From Nymphaea colorata (lineage: Eukaryota > Streptophyta > Magnoliopsida > Nymphaeales > Nymphaeaceae): DNA of 64,000 nt. Numbering within the stretch: position 1 is the first letter of the stretch; every line of letters starts with the position of its first letter. Shown piece after piece: positions 1-12,727 of the stretch. The position numbers were made by a program, and so were the translations under genes. Location: contig NC_045140.1 in assembly GCF_008831285.2 (NCBI RefSeq), positions 22,214,131 through 22,278,130 on the forward strand. Reading direction: 5' to 3'. Below the pieces are notes generated by a model. The model saw only the letters and a program-made list of their open reading frames with translations. It made no database searches and was not told the DNA's origin.

Positions 1-527
1 TTATTAAATCTATGGTTTGAAAACTCATGTGAGGGTTCCCTATGCTAGTCAACCTTATGTGCATCAGCCCTAGCCCACTTGAAACCTAAATATTGACTGG
101 AAGGACTTTTAGTGTTTGGCGTTCCGAACAGTAAATTGAAACCGTTTACCATATCTCATTTTCCTGATTTTACATGCATCAGGGGAGGGGTTCATGCCAT
201 TGGCTTTTGTGTTCTGTCGACATAAATGAATAAAGGGATGTTGGTAGTGCCGTATGTCTTCTAGGCGGTGTGCTGAATATGTTTTGTGTACATGAACATA
301 CATACATTGCATGGTACATGCACAGACTTTTTCTGTGATTGGTGATCATGCAGACCTTTTCTGTGATTGGTGATCATGCCAGGATTGAGCTGTCTTTGAC
401 TTGCAGTCCGTTAAAGTGTTTCTTTTGTGCTGAAGTCTCTTCTGGGTTTTGATATCCTTTCTTTTGGTTGCACCTAATGTAAGCTTTTGCAAAGTAATTT
501 GATTTCTAGTGTTTCATAATTTTGCAG
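1..527 (+). other. Intron or upstream part of the left-hand partial gene
   Basis: No convincing coding exon is visible here. The stretch is AT-rich and ends in a pyrimidine-rich acceptor (TTTGCAG at 521-527) directly before the coding exon at 528, so at least its right part is most simply an intron of that gene. It holds one short tandem duplication (323-378). Upstream exons must lie left of the window or be too short to recognise. Confidence 0.55.
323..378. repeat. 28-bp tandem duplication
   Basis: Two adjacent 28-bp units at 323-350 and 351-378, each starting CAGAC and ending GGTGATCATG, differ at one base. It lies in the presumed intron before the exon at 528. It looks like a simple local duplication; no function is visible. 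Confidence 0.85.
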
Positions 528-1542
528 GGCACATGTGCGCCCAGCTACTCATGAACCTTTGGAAAGGTTGAACAATGATAATGAGCAACCAGTACAAACT
601 GAAGAAATCCAGAAAACTGCCGAGTCTGCAAATGTCAATGTCATCAGGTCAGAACCTGCTACATCTTCCGGAAGCTCAGAATCTGATCTCAACAGGAAGC
701 CTGATATTCTGAACCAAGGAGAGGAGTTGGAATTTGAGGTCAATCATGCAAGTGGGAAGAAAGATCCAATCAAGGAATCTTTCTCTCTTACAGCGAGTAA
801 CATGGTTGACTCCTGTAATTGTTCTCCTGCTTCAGGAAATGGCAGTGTCACTTTGCCACCTGAGAACTTGCCAACCGTTATTTCCTTTGACGAGTCATCT
901 TCAATGCTGGAAGCATCCGTTTCCAGAAATGAAGAGGCAGATTCAAGTGCAGATATACATGTTCATTTCGAAAGTGAAAAAGGCACAGTAAGCAATCACA
1001 AGTTGGATTCGTTTGAATGTCCAAATGGATCATCTTCGGCTGACAGTATGTTTTCGAAGCATTCTAATGATACTCTGCCAGATTGTGGCCCGCCCAAGGA
1101 CTGTTGCTTGTCTGTTGATGGTGTCAACCATGCTGCTGTATCATCACCAAAATCTTCCACGGAGCTGCCTATGGATGCAAATTCTCATCCTCTAGTGTCT
1201 GTTGCAAATCATCCATTCATGTGCAAGAAATTGGACAACGGTATTGCTGAAAATGGAAGAACTTGCTCAGGTGAGGTTAAAAATGACAATCCTTTGTCAT
1301 CCCTGAAGGAAAGTTTTGGTGCTAGATCCACGGGTGAACAATATGTCATTCCTTCCATGTGCAATAAAGTGGAGAATGGAAATATTCGGAATGAAGATTG
1401 CTCAAATGAGATGGCAGATGATAGCCCGTTGTTGTCTCCTAAGAAAGGCATGCAACGTCCTGCGAGGAGATCAAAGCCAGTTTTTGCTCCTGGTTTCCTT
1501 AACACGCCAGCTAGAAAAAAGTCACTAGATACTGCCAGATAA
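528..1542 (+). CDS. 3'-terminal coding exon of an unrecognised gene (partial)
   Basis: An open frame of about 338 codons runs from the acceptor TTTGCAG (521-527) to a TAA at 1540-1542. The exon opens with one base completing a split codon, then continues Ala-His-Val-Arg-Pro. There is no good ATG at its start, so this is a last exon, not a whole gene. The encoded tail is rich in Ser, Asn, Asp and Glu, has no membrane segment or recognisable fold, and repeats a Cys-Lys-x-Leu/Val-(D/E)-Asn-Gly type phrase about 60 residues apart (near 1222-1242 and 1360-1380). It ends in a strongly basic segment (RPARRSKP, then PARKK), compatible with a disordered nuclear protein. I do not recognise the family. 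The length and even codon use of the open frame support real coding; the product is undetermined. Confidence 0.6.
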
Positions 1543-1917
1543 ATCAGAGGTTGCATCATATGATCCAATTGATTGCTATTCTTAAATCTGATTGTGACAT
1601 GAAAATTACCATATACTGAAATGGCTTGCCTAATTGTTGGACTTGTAGTGGCACTTTCAAAGAATCTGAATGCTTTACTACCAAAATTACCAAAATGCAG
1701 AGAACAAGTCACAGGACCTAATCACATTGGACAGATGGCGTAAGCGGTTGAAAGGGGCACTTGCCTACGCGAATCAGGGCCACACATTCATGTGACATTG
1801 GCTGCCAGATCAGCATAGGCAGGTGGGAGGAGGAACTGACGTGCATTATTGGGACTTGCTTCTTGTAGCTAGTTTGGGGTTACATCATTCTTAGCTCTTG
1901 CATGGGTCTCTGCCACT

Positions 1918-1923
1918 AATAAA
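1918..1923 (+). terminator. Possible poly(A) signal of the left-hand gene
   Basis: AATAAA lies about 375 nt after the stop codon at 1542 and merges with a genomic A-run (1921-1932). The position is plausible for a plant 3' UTR end, but plant signals are loose and the A-run by itself creates the motif. Confidence 0.25.
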
Positions 1924-4141
1924 AAAAAAAAATTAGTGGATTTGGGGTCTTTGGGTTTCAATATTTGTAGGAGACCCATTAAGTGCAGGAGCAGACGATC
2001 TTTGGTATACAAACCAATTTTTCATTGTGGTAAGATTTTTTCTCTTATTTTGAACTGTACACTTGTATACCTTTGATGAATTTCCGTTGTCTGTGCTTGA
2101 AAGTACACAAAGAGCACCATTGAACCGTTTAGTGTTTTTCGTAGGTGCTACATAATTTGGAGAAATGTTATTGCATTGTTTGCTCATGGAGGCTATTATT
2201 GGATGGGCAGACCATAGCACATCAACATATAATACAAAAAGCCTTTTGTTGAGTGTAGTTGGTACCAGAGGATAACTTTAAGATCCTACTGTATCACTCG
2301 GTTGCAGTTTGTATTTCTGATTTTCGGTGATTAACACGTACAAGATGGAGTCGTGTTGGTTCTTTTCTTTGTTGGACCTAGAAAACTGATTGTTTTCTGA
2401 GAATCAATTCACAGTTTTCTTACAGTGGCCTGCCGGAACGCCAGTCGGAAGAATGCTGTAGAATCATTTATCATTTTCATTGTTTAGGGAAAAATAAAGT
2501 AAGTGAAAATGCCATTTATTTGAGTCTCTCTCCGTAATGGGGCATTGGAGCTTGCTGCTTGCTGGAGGAAAAAATTTAGTGATTGGAAATTACCAGTTGT
2601 CCCTTGGCTTTGTGGTAGCACCAAATGATGGCATATTTAAACGTCCAGGGTTCGAGAACTGGTACGTATCTGGCAGGCTGTTACCGTTTTGCAACTTTGG
2701 CTTTGTTAATAGATGGACGATGGTGGGCGTTGCTTCTTTCTTCAAAATATGGTGATGTTGCCGAGGTCTGGCGGGATTGCAATCTTTAAAAGAAAACTTC
2801 GGGTATTCCAAGTTCCAAGTTCGGATTAGTGGCGGACCCATGAATTTTGGGTCTGAGAGACGCTAATTAAAAAAATCCTTCACACCTTAAGGGGCACAAT
2901 TGTATATAGATGTGAATCGTTTAAAGCATCTATGAAAATAAAGAGTTTTTGTGAAGTTGGTGTGGGCAGCCTGCTACTGCTTCGGACAATGCTGACTATA
3001 AGGACGACTTGTGAGATGATTATTTCGGCGAATAGATTTTCGTTTATGAGGATGCCCAAGTGCTTTGTGAGGGCCTTTTTCCCCCTTCTACCGCTAGAAT
3101 GAACTCATTTTCCCCTTCCTAGATCCATGTGATCCACCAGTCGCCAATATGGTGAGCAATGAGTCCAGAATGCTAAATTGCCAAGGACAGACTTAGAGAA
3201 GCAATCATGCACCAATTCATCACCTCAATAGGCTCATGGCGGCCTATTTGTGGAATTTCTTGCTCATGATAAGTTCTGGAGAAAGGTAGGTCGTGAGAAA
3301 GAGAGAGTGAGAGAGAGGATTCAATGTTTTGTTCCTTTTGTCAGACATGTAGTGCTACACTTTCACTTTTACCTACTTGTTCTCAACATTGAGCTACACT
3401 GTGTTTTACATGTAATTTTTTGTTAAATTTAACCTTTTTCGGGTATTAGATGCTTGCTCCGGTGGTTAAATATGCACCTTATGTTGTTAATTACTTATAT
3501 ACTTGTCAAATTTTTTTTCTTAGCTAGTTTTTATAGAACACCTTATATTGGGCTCGACCCCATGCTTGTATGGAGCCTGACAGGGTCCATTAGTCCTAAT
3601 GAGGTTCAGTTTTTTAAAAATTCTTATTATTAATTTTACTTAGGAGAAACCACCTTCAACGTTAACAGAGGTCTCCGATCTAGTTTGTCTGACGTTGGGG
3701 CGCTGGAGGAGAACTGTTGATAATTAATTAATTACAGTAGATTGTTGCTTAATCTTAAATTCAAACTGACCACTATGGTAGTATGAAGAATGTAGTTCTG
3801 TGAGTTTGACAAAAGAAATATCAGGACAGGGTACCATCATTATCAAATGTTACATCACTCTTTAAAAAGATATGGCTTATGAACGTTGTCCATGAATGGG
3901 CAAAAAACTGGTGGGTCATGGAGATGGGCTTGGTGTCACGTCATTCGACGGCACATCTGTCTTCCCTTTCTTGTTGACGAATATCATGCTGCCAAATTAT
4001 GTCCTAAACAAACCTAAATTCTCCGCCTCTCCACATTCTTTTCGTTTGGGGGATGAACCAACATCCAGGTCTTTATTTTGTTAGCTGCCTCTAGCAACTT
4101 TGAAGGGCATTAAGCTGGCAGAGCCGTAAAAGGCCAGTTGT

Positions 4142-4576
4142 TAGTTCAATTCTCGTGGACACTATTTTTTTGAACTGTAAATAGTAGATATGATATGCGT
4201 AGCTGATAGGTGTTCTGCTCTTCATCCAGGTTCCAAACTAACCCTAAACAATCTTGAGAAGTGGTTGGGTGGTACATGTCTAAAGCTAGTTCAAGTCTCA
4301 TTGTCACTATTTTTTTGAACTATAAATAATAGATATGATATACGTAGCTGATAGGTGTTCTGCTCTCCATCCAGGTTCCAAACTGACCCTGAACGATCTT
4401 GGGAAGTGGTTGGGTGGTACATGACTAAAGCTGGTTCAATTCTCATACACACTATTCTTTTGAACTATAAATAGTATATATGATATGCATAGCGGATAGG
4501 TGTTCTGCTCTCCATTCAAGTTCAGAACTAGCCCTGAACAATCTTTGGAGAGTGGTTGGGTGGTACATGACTGAAG
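4142..4576. repeat. Tandem array, three 145-bp units
   Basis: Three head-to-tail units of 145 bp; the anchor ACTAT(T/C)(T)nGAACT(G/A)TAAATA recurs at 4161, 4306 and 4451, exactly 145 bp apart each time. Units differ by scattered substitutions. Each unit also carries a GTGGTTGGGTGGTACATG block, and each unit boundary carries GTTCAA(T/G)TC, which fits the pol III B-box consensus GWTCRANNC. The array may therefore derive from a tRNA-related SINE, but no A-tail or target duplication was identified. Confidence 0.85.
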
Positions 4577-5534
4577 TTACGATGTCAAACCCACAGCCAT
4601 AGACCCATGTCGTTATTAGCATCTGATTAAGTGGAGAAAACTAGGTGTACCCACTCCAGTATTTTGACATGGTGTGCATTGTGCATACAAAAAAAGAAAA
4701 ACTTGACCAGAAAACGATAAGTGATCAGCTGCAAACTCAAAAGCCACGAACCATATATTTTGCAAAATGGCCTCCTAAATCCTATAAAGCTGCTCAAGTT
4801 TTTTCCTTTTTTCTCTTCTTGAGGGCGTTTCCAATTGATCCCAGAATTGGGTACAACAAAGATCTTATATGCAACACGCCAGCCATTTGAATGTGCGAAT
4901 TGACAAGTGAAAGAATAAAAAAAGAGAGGAAGATGGAGATAAGGGAAAGGCAAATGAATGAGGACACATGGGTGGCAGGTGCCCATGTCCCCACCCCCAA
5001 CATTGATGTGCTACCATGTATGGTTTAATTTGATGTAGATCAGCTCTGCTTTTGGACATTTTATGGTAGTGTTCAACTTTTATTATGGGGAGCTGGGAAT
5101 GCCAAGGCCTCGTGGTTTAGTTGCTTTTGAAGATATATTGCTTTCTTTCCACTTCATGAATGAAGAGCCTTGAGGGGGCATGAGGCCCACCCTAGAATCG
5201 CCTTTAAATTCAGAGGCTTTGAAAGGAGAGGCATCCAAATTTATTAGCGTCTGACTTGGATCCTCATGCTGATCCGCACATTGATTACAGTTAAGCTTTT
5301 GGACATCAGCCACTTGTCTGAAGCCATTTCCATAGCGTGGACCCTTCAAGTTGCGGCAACAATGAGTTTCAAAAAGGGATCCTTCTTCTTTCCGATCATA
5401 TCCTCACTCATCTTTATCCTGTGTTCAATGTTGGCCTATTAGAGAAGAGGAGTCCAAAAATCACGTGAACTCTTTTCTGCACCAATGAATTTCATATTGC
5501 TTGAAAGCTAGGTGTTCGGAGACGGTGTGCCCAG

Positions 5535-5538
<4 letters not shown>

Positions 5539-5581
<43 letters not shown>
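5539..5581. repeat. (GA)n microsatellite
   Basis: Uninterrupted GA dinucleotide run of about 21 units. Simple sequence repeat with no associated gene. Confidence 0.95.
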
Positions 5582-5583
<2 letters not shown>

Positions 5584-7378
5584 TGCCCATGAGCTATTGG
5601 TATATATGAAGAGTTAACAATTACAAGATCTGGTTTGTATTTTACTGGATTCTATATATCTTAACATAGACCTCAGTCGTGTACCCATGTATCAGATCGA
5701 TCCGTTTGTAACTCTTAATCAATTGATTGTGCATGTTGGTACTTTGTCCTTTGGATGTAGCAGCACAGATAGAACAGTAACTGAGACGGACGTATGAAGG
5801 TTGCGTCTCCCACATGGTATTGATTGAGACCAAAAATTGGTGCTTCTTCAAACTATCGGATGGTGATTGATCTTAACTACTGCCGCATTGCTTAGTCCGC
5901 CGTGTGGCTCTGATTTGAGACTTTTGTGCTGCTAAAAAATGGCAGGATAATCTGTGCTATCGTCTGTACGTTGACATCCATTTTTGACTACTTGTTTCGG
6001 TGCCTACAGCTTGAAGGTAATGGCCACTGGCTTTTTGGCCTTTCTGCTGTTCAGCTCTAGTCATCTTCGCGTTCCCATCAAGGGCTTCCTACCTTTTCCC
6101 GTAACGAACATTGTAGGTCAATGTATACTCTAATCGCTGTGTGTTTAGTATCCTTTTTCTTTTTCTGCTTCTCTGCAGAAGAGAAGCCTTCATACTGCGG
6201 CAGAGTCAGAAAATTCTGGTTGAAAAGTTCATTACAGAGGAGTTTTGGGAGTCGGGACTCCACCTGCTCATTTATGGACGTGCGTGCACGAAGCTATGCT
6301 TACAGAGACATCTCGCCTCAGCCATGTACTCTCCATTCAAACACAGTGGAGGACGTCTCATGACATCTTCCACCAAACTTGTTCAAGTGTAAACAGCTTC
6401 ATTTTCCTCCAAGTTTGTCTCACATCTTGAAGTGGGACAAAAATGAGAGAAGGGAATCGTCGCCTTCCACGCACGCTCTCAAACATGCGTTAAAGTCGCG
6501 GATGGGAAGTTTGGACAATGACGGCTTGCTGTATATTTTGAAGAATGAAGGTGTGCAGATGGTTTGGTTTGTTTGTCTTCTCCGGTTTAGAGTGATAAGT
6601 AGTCAAATGAGAAAAAAAAATTCCATCTAAATTCTTGTGGAAGCAGCAAAAAAACGATCATCATTGCTGTAGGTTGGAAGGCAAAGCCACGTGAACATGT
6701 TTCCAGAGATTTGGCTCGTTATGATTTTCCATCGATGTTTTGACAAACACTTTAAAAAACTAAGTGCACCCTTTAACTAAAGAACAAGGCTCCCATTTGT
6801 GAATACTACCAAAAAAGTGCATAAGCATTATTTTTAAGAACTTGATGGTTTTTACCATGCTAATTAATGAAGTTTTTTGGTAAATATTCTTATATTAATA
6901 TTATTCTCCTTCTCTTCTCTTTTCTAATTTTTCATACGATAGTTAAAATTGTTGTCTTACAGCTAACTTCTCCTCATTTTATCATGAGTTCTTTCGCTTT
7001 CACAGATTAATTTACGGAACCTCTAAAATCCGGATTGAGATTCGAAACTAGTTATGATGAGCGGGTTATTCTTTTCTTGTGGTGGGGGTAGGAATGTGAG
7101 AGAATATTCTTTATGCTGACGCTAAAGGAGACTAAATTATAGAGCACTTTATTGGACATACTTTCTGGTCCCGACTTTTACAAACTTGTTAATGATTCAT
7201 GCTTCTCTGTTGAACAGTGGGTTCGGTTTTGCTTGATTGGTCGTTCTCCTTTTACCCAAAATCTTTTGCTTTCAAAAGAATCAATCTTCCATACTTTATG
7301 CACTGTGGAAAGAGAAAAAAGAAAATAGCCTTGTGGAGCCTTTTGGTATCAACAAACACCTTTTATAAGCCTTTTGGT

Positions 7379-7399
7379 ATATATATATATATATATATA
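7379..7399. repeat. Short (TA)n microsatellite
   Basis: Uninterrupted TA run of about 10 units in AT-rich intergenic DNA. Confidence 0.85.
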
Positions 7400-9494
7400 A
7401 AAGCTTTTTGAATTTTAGAGTTACTCAACCATTTAATCAAAACTGTCCGAACTATAATGATAGATAAGTATTTTCGTTATGTAAAGTTTGTTTCAATTTC
7501 TTTCTCTGTGTTTTTCTTTGGACTTTTGGTTAGATGGTATATATATATAATGCCAGGGATGTGTTTTTGCGACCTGTGTATGTACACCAATTTCATTGCA
7601 CGTTACTTTGAAAACAAGGAGAGGAATGTAAAGTTCAAAGCATGATTCTATTGTCATCTCAACAGTAAAAGTAGTAGTCGAGGGGGAGAGAAAGAGAGTC
7701 ATAAAATAATAGACATAGGTAGTGCGTCATGTCCTGCATCTGGAGAAAGCAGTCCGTCTTCTTCAATGGAGGACGATGGAGACGACGACAAAAGGAGTAC
7801 TAATAGAAAAGAAAAGAAACGAAATTCTTTAAGAGAAAGATGTGAGTCACAAAAAGGCAATGGAAAGGCGAAAAAATCAAGCAAAAAGGCGATGAAGAAA
7901 AGGAGGTAAAGCAGAGAAAGGGAATGAACAAGAATGTGGCTTCAAAAGGATGCCTTTGGCCGTGGGAATAATAGACAAACCCCATCCAAAGCAATCTGTA
8001 CTCTATTATTTTACTCGAGGCACAAGAAGAAGCGAACCAGAGATGCCGCTATTTTGAAGGCATGCTGCTTGCAATTGTTTCTCACCATCAAATCCTCCGT
8101 GATAGCCGCAATTATTTTTGTCAATGGATTTTTGGTTAATTTCCTTCTTTTTCTTAAATTGTTTTTTTTATCATTTCAATGATGCTCACAAGATTTTCAT
8201 GAACGTCGAATCCCTTTTCTTTTCCGATATAAGCAGGAAAATGGTGTAAAATGAACGAAATGCATTCGGCAAGGAAAAATCAAACGACGAACTTTAATAT
8301 ATATTTAATATTTAATATACTTTTGCTTATTTGCCTGGAGAAGACAACAACAAATACCACCAAAAAGTTGAAATAATCAATTTGAATATTCATTTCCTTC
8401 ACAAATCTCAGGGATTGTCTTATAATACATGTTTACAAATTCAGCAGGTCTTTTAGGAGAGGATATTCTAAAGAGAGGCAGTTCTATGAAAGGAAAATAA
8501 CATTAACACAAGTTCAACAAAACATTGAACTTCAAAGAGAGATTATATCTCAAACTCAGCTCTTAATTCTTGCTACCATTTTCCCATAAATTAAGAGCAG
8601 AGAGAAAAAGAAAGAAAGAGAATCAGTACCCACTAGTTAAATGTTCTATCTGAAATTATTCCCTCATTGTCTTTTTCACCTGGGAGCGACAAAAATGTGA
8701 TGGTTACAGTTGACATAAAGTCATCCTTGTTTTACACCAACTTGCACGAAACATTGAAGATGCACACACACTTCTTCCTCTTGTTTCTATTCTAAAGAGA
8801 ATAAGTGGCCTTAGCAGAATTGCACACTGTCGAACTTATTTATTTTTTATTTTAGATCGTGTTTCTATTGAACGCATGTTCTACAGGCATTAAGTTTTTT
8901 TTTTTTTGGGGGTTCAAAATATCATGTGATTATGTCTGAGATTTGATTATTAAATAATGTAAGAACTATATTTATTGAGCCCCGTATTGAATACGTAATA
9001 TAATGTGGCAAGTGCATTTTATAGATAGTTACCTGATAAAGCAAAAGCATGTCCATTTGTCGTAATAAAAAGCGCTGTTCTTTTTTCTGATTAATTATTG
9101 GCAAAGGCTTGATTTTTTTTTTCCTTTAAGGTGTAAGTAACTAAATTTATTAAGGATGGTTGTAAAAAACAAGAATAGAAAATCTGTTGAAAGTGATACA
9201 CGAACTTTCTTTAATAGCGAGAGGCTCTTTTCATAACTAATAAATAATGTGTAGGCTATTTTTAATGGCATCATCAAATATTAAAAGAGCAAGAGAATTT
9301 CACAACGTAATGAATATTGCAAGCATCAAGGAGATTAGATATATATGAAGTTGACCAATAACCCCTCAAGGAAAGATTCGATATTCTGGAAAAAAAATCA
9401 TGGAATGGATCCCAATGCTAGCATTCTTAGTAGGGAACGAATTGGATAGATTTTTAAGTCTATATCCACTTTTCAGATATTCACACATTCCAAA

Positions 9495-9770
9495 GCGAAT
9501 AAACGAAAATCTAAATCTACAATCTGATTTCACTTTGACTTTTTAAATACAGATTGTATTTGAATATACAATCTGAATTTTGCACGGAATCTATAAAATT
9601 TTGAAACTGTAAGAACATTATATATAAGATATTCATTTAAAATTAAATCTGATCCGAATCCAACTAGCTGTCATTTATTAATTCGAATCCAATTCAATTT
9701 ACTAGTCAGATATTAATTTCTTTTATATCTGATTTGTTTGAAACGATTCAATCCAATATCCCATCAAAAC
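9495..9770. repeat. Dispersed AT-rich repeat, copy 1
   Basis: This stretch repeats phrases built on AATCTGA, AATCC and GATTC and shares an ordered series of matches with 52295-52582. The strongest anchor is AAATCTGATCCGAAT at 9645-9659 and 52440-52454, followed in both by a GTCATTT block, a TCAGAT block and an ATC(T/A)GATTT(G/C)TTTG...GATTC(A/G) block. The two copies are in the same orientation and diverged. Family unknown; possibly a degraded retrotransposon tail or MITE. Confidence 0.6.
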
Positions 9771-10730
9771 AATATATATTGACGTTCCTTACAACACAAT
9801 TCAGATGGTGCTGCCTGTCGAAAAGCTGTGAACAAATTTTTCACGTAAAAGTTTCCTTTTTCTTTGGAAAAGGCAAACTTTTTCTTATTCCTCATCGCTT
9901 TAACTAAAGTGAAGTGATCTGGCTACAGGTCAGGCAACTGAAAAAAGTGCGTAGAAGAAATTTACTTGCATGTTAATTTCTTTTTTCCATGCAAACATTC
10001 TGTCTTGTTTGGCTAAGTATGGTAAAAAGATTTAACAAGAGATTTCCGCAATATTGAGAGTCTCCCTGTCCCTCTTAAAAAAGTTATCTACGTGTGCTTC
10101 GAATTAGACCTTGAAGATAAACTTGTCAGTTCAGTTAAAATTGCTGTGCAAGAAAGTACAGAAAGAATGAAGCGGAGGAATTGAATTGATAGCACAATGT
10201 ATTACAAAGTATGAATCACTGCGCCTAAGTGCAAATGGCATTCATAGGTATGACAAACTCGGAAAAGAAACAAAAAAATTTCAGTAAAATGCGGGCATAG
10301 ATAGCCACTCCACTAAATGGTGACGACGTGAAAATCTTTTCTGTAGTTGACCAAAAATTGGAGCCACTCTATTAAATTAGGAGGTCGTGTTCGATGGATG
10401 AGACATATTTTATTTCAGATGAAGAATGTTTGTGGGGATCATCTCTCGGTGAAGCCGCAGATGGTTAGTAAAACTTAGAATGTTCTCCGAGATAAGGGCG
10501 CCCTGTGCAACTTGTACATCCAGGATGTGAGAGAGAGAGAAACTCACACATCCGCATCAGCGTCATCCTTGAGAATTGTCTTTTGCTATGCACATCGTTT
10601 TCGCATATGAATTACTTGTAGATGAAAACAAGCCAAATATACATAAAAATTTGGCGACTTGTGTAAAGAAACATAATAGTAATGTTTCTTTATTTGCTTT
10701 TGCTTTTAGGAAAATCTTTCAGCTGCGTAG

Positions 10731-10733
<3 letters not shown>

Positions 10734-10809
<76 letters not shown>
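10734..10809. repeat. Compound (TA)n(GA)n microsatellite
   Basis: An uninterrupted TA run (10734-10782) passes directly into a GA run (10783-10809). Confidence 0.95.
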
Positions 10810-12607
10810 TTGGTAGGTACGAGACAAATAAGAAATCATTTTAGCCGTTGATTTTTCAACTACGAATGACCTAGAGAAAATCAAGACAAAAAGTTGTGTG
10901 AAAACTGATTAAGCAGCTGCTGCAAGCTCACATGTGGCTCCCTGATTAAATTGGTTTGAAACGACAGATGGGATGACGAATGTGAGAAATGTCCATACAG
11001 TTGTTTGATGGATGCCATGGAGCAATTCTCTAGTCCTTTCGAGGTAACATTTCTTCTGCACTTCAAAAGAAGAGTGCTGATTTAAGTTTAAAATTTTTTG
11101 GGGGCATGTTTGCATGATACCCTTAAATGCCGTTTTGGAAGCAAAAAGCGTTTGAAACATGTTTGGGCGATCATTGAAACTAGATGTGTGAAAATCCAAT
11201 ACATACCCGAACTTGGTGCAATATGACTATGGTATTTGTGATGCTCATCACACGTTCCAAGAAATGAATGTAATTGTTAGGAGATATAACTTTTGATGGG
11301 GAGGGCCATCATCAAACAAGTAGAACCCTTTTTGAGGCATGACTTGGACAAAAACTTGTCTTCAAATCTGCGGATTCTCAACCGTGATTGAGGGGTTGGA
11401 TTGTGAGGCCCATTAGAAGCTTCTCCACCACACTAAGGTCATGAATGATGGGGTATATATCATCTTTAAGTAAGGTAAGGTTGCCATATTGATGGTTTTT
11501 GTCCCTACCAGATGGGCATTTGTCAGCTTTCATCTTGTCTTAATCATTTCAAAAAGTTTTTTTTTTTTTTTCTTTTAAAGTTTACTTAAGGAAACTATAA
11601 AACCGTCAAGACTCTCTATCTTGCTTCAGGGTTTGGGTAGATCTACACTACTTCTTTCAAGTCGCATGTTACAATTTGTAACCCAAAAGAGTAATACATT
11701 GAAACGTGACAGCGATCATAAAATTAAAACCTCGAACCCTTTGAATGTGAACCGCCTTGCTAGTCACTTTAAAAGTCAAGTCTCGCCAGCAGATCACAGC
11801 AGCTTAAACGTTCACACTGCTGACATGCATCCAAATAATACAAGTGCGAGTGCTTTCTACCGTTAACAAGGCGCCACCCAATCAGAATGACAAGACTCGC
11901 ACAGAGGCCTTTGCAGAACGCTAGCTCAAGTCGATAATCTTGACTGCAGCAGGCAAAAGAAAAGGAGTAAAATCAAACGCCTACCGAGGCATCCAATGTC
12001 TATCTCCTGTTGCTTAGTGATTCATTAATTTATAGCTAGCGAGCTAAATTGTGGTGGTTTTTGTGGAGTTTTTGGATCCACATTTTCAGAAACTTTCTTC
12101 TTCTAATGATAAATTGCCCTTTACAATGGCATAACCTTTTGCCTGGATCGGCCAAAAATGAGTTTGCTTCGAAGAGAATCTTACTTCCACATATGCATCC
12201 TCTTTCCAAAGCAAAAGGAGCATCATGGGGTCTTTTGAATAAAAAAGCAAGATGTTCCGAAAAGGATTGTGATACTTATATTATTATTCCCCTTCGATTT
12301 GATAGTTTATGATGCTCCAATTTTTTTTCTTTTGACCTTGGAGACACGAAAAGCATGCGTAATGTATTCAAAAGAGAAGTAGCATCATGTAGGCCTTAGA
12401 AAAGGTACCAAGTCTTCTTTTTTTTTTTTCCTCTCAACATTATAATCTCTGCCCCATTCCCCTTTGTGCTTTACTTTTCGTGTCGCTTAAGATATTTTGA
12501 TGGCTCTGCAGTGAAGTGATCTTACTTTTTCAACTCCTTCATTCATTATGATGGACACGCGCAGGAGTTTTTAGTTTTTCTATTCAGAACCAGTCCCTCG
12601 AGTTAGG

Positions 12608-12727
12608 ACCTTGCTTGAAAAATTCCTTCCTATGTCGTTCTTAAACTTGCATTCAAAATTGTTCTACACCTTGCTTGAAAAAAATCCTTGATATATCGTT
12701 CTTGAACTTGTACCAAAAAGTGTTTAA
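12608..12727. repeat. 60-bp tandem duplication
   Basis: Two imperfect units start with ACCTTGCTTGAAAA at 12608 and 12668, exactly 60 bp apart. Both continue with ATCCTT/TTCCTT, then TCGTTCTT(A/G)AACTTG. No coding frame spans them. Confidence 0.75.

Noticed and set aside
6280-6400. Possible match to 46270-46310 (phrase with TCAAACAC and TGGAGG)
   Set aside because: Only about 25-30 bases align loosely; not enough to call a shared repeat.
10576-10884. Frames with long Tyr-Ile or Ser-Leu dipeptide runs
   Set aside because: Direct translation of the TA/GA microsatellite at 10734-10809.
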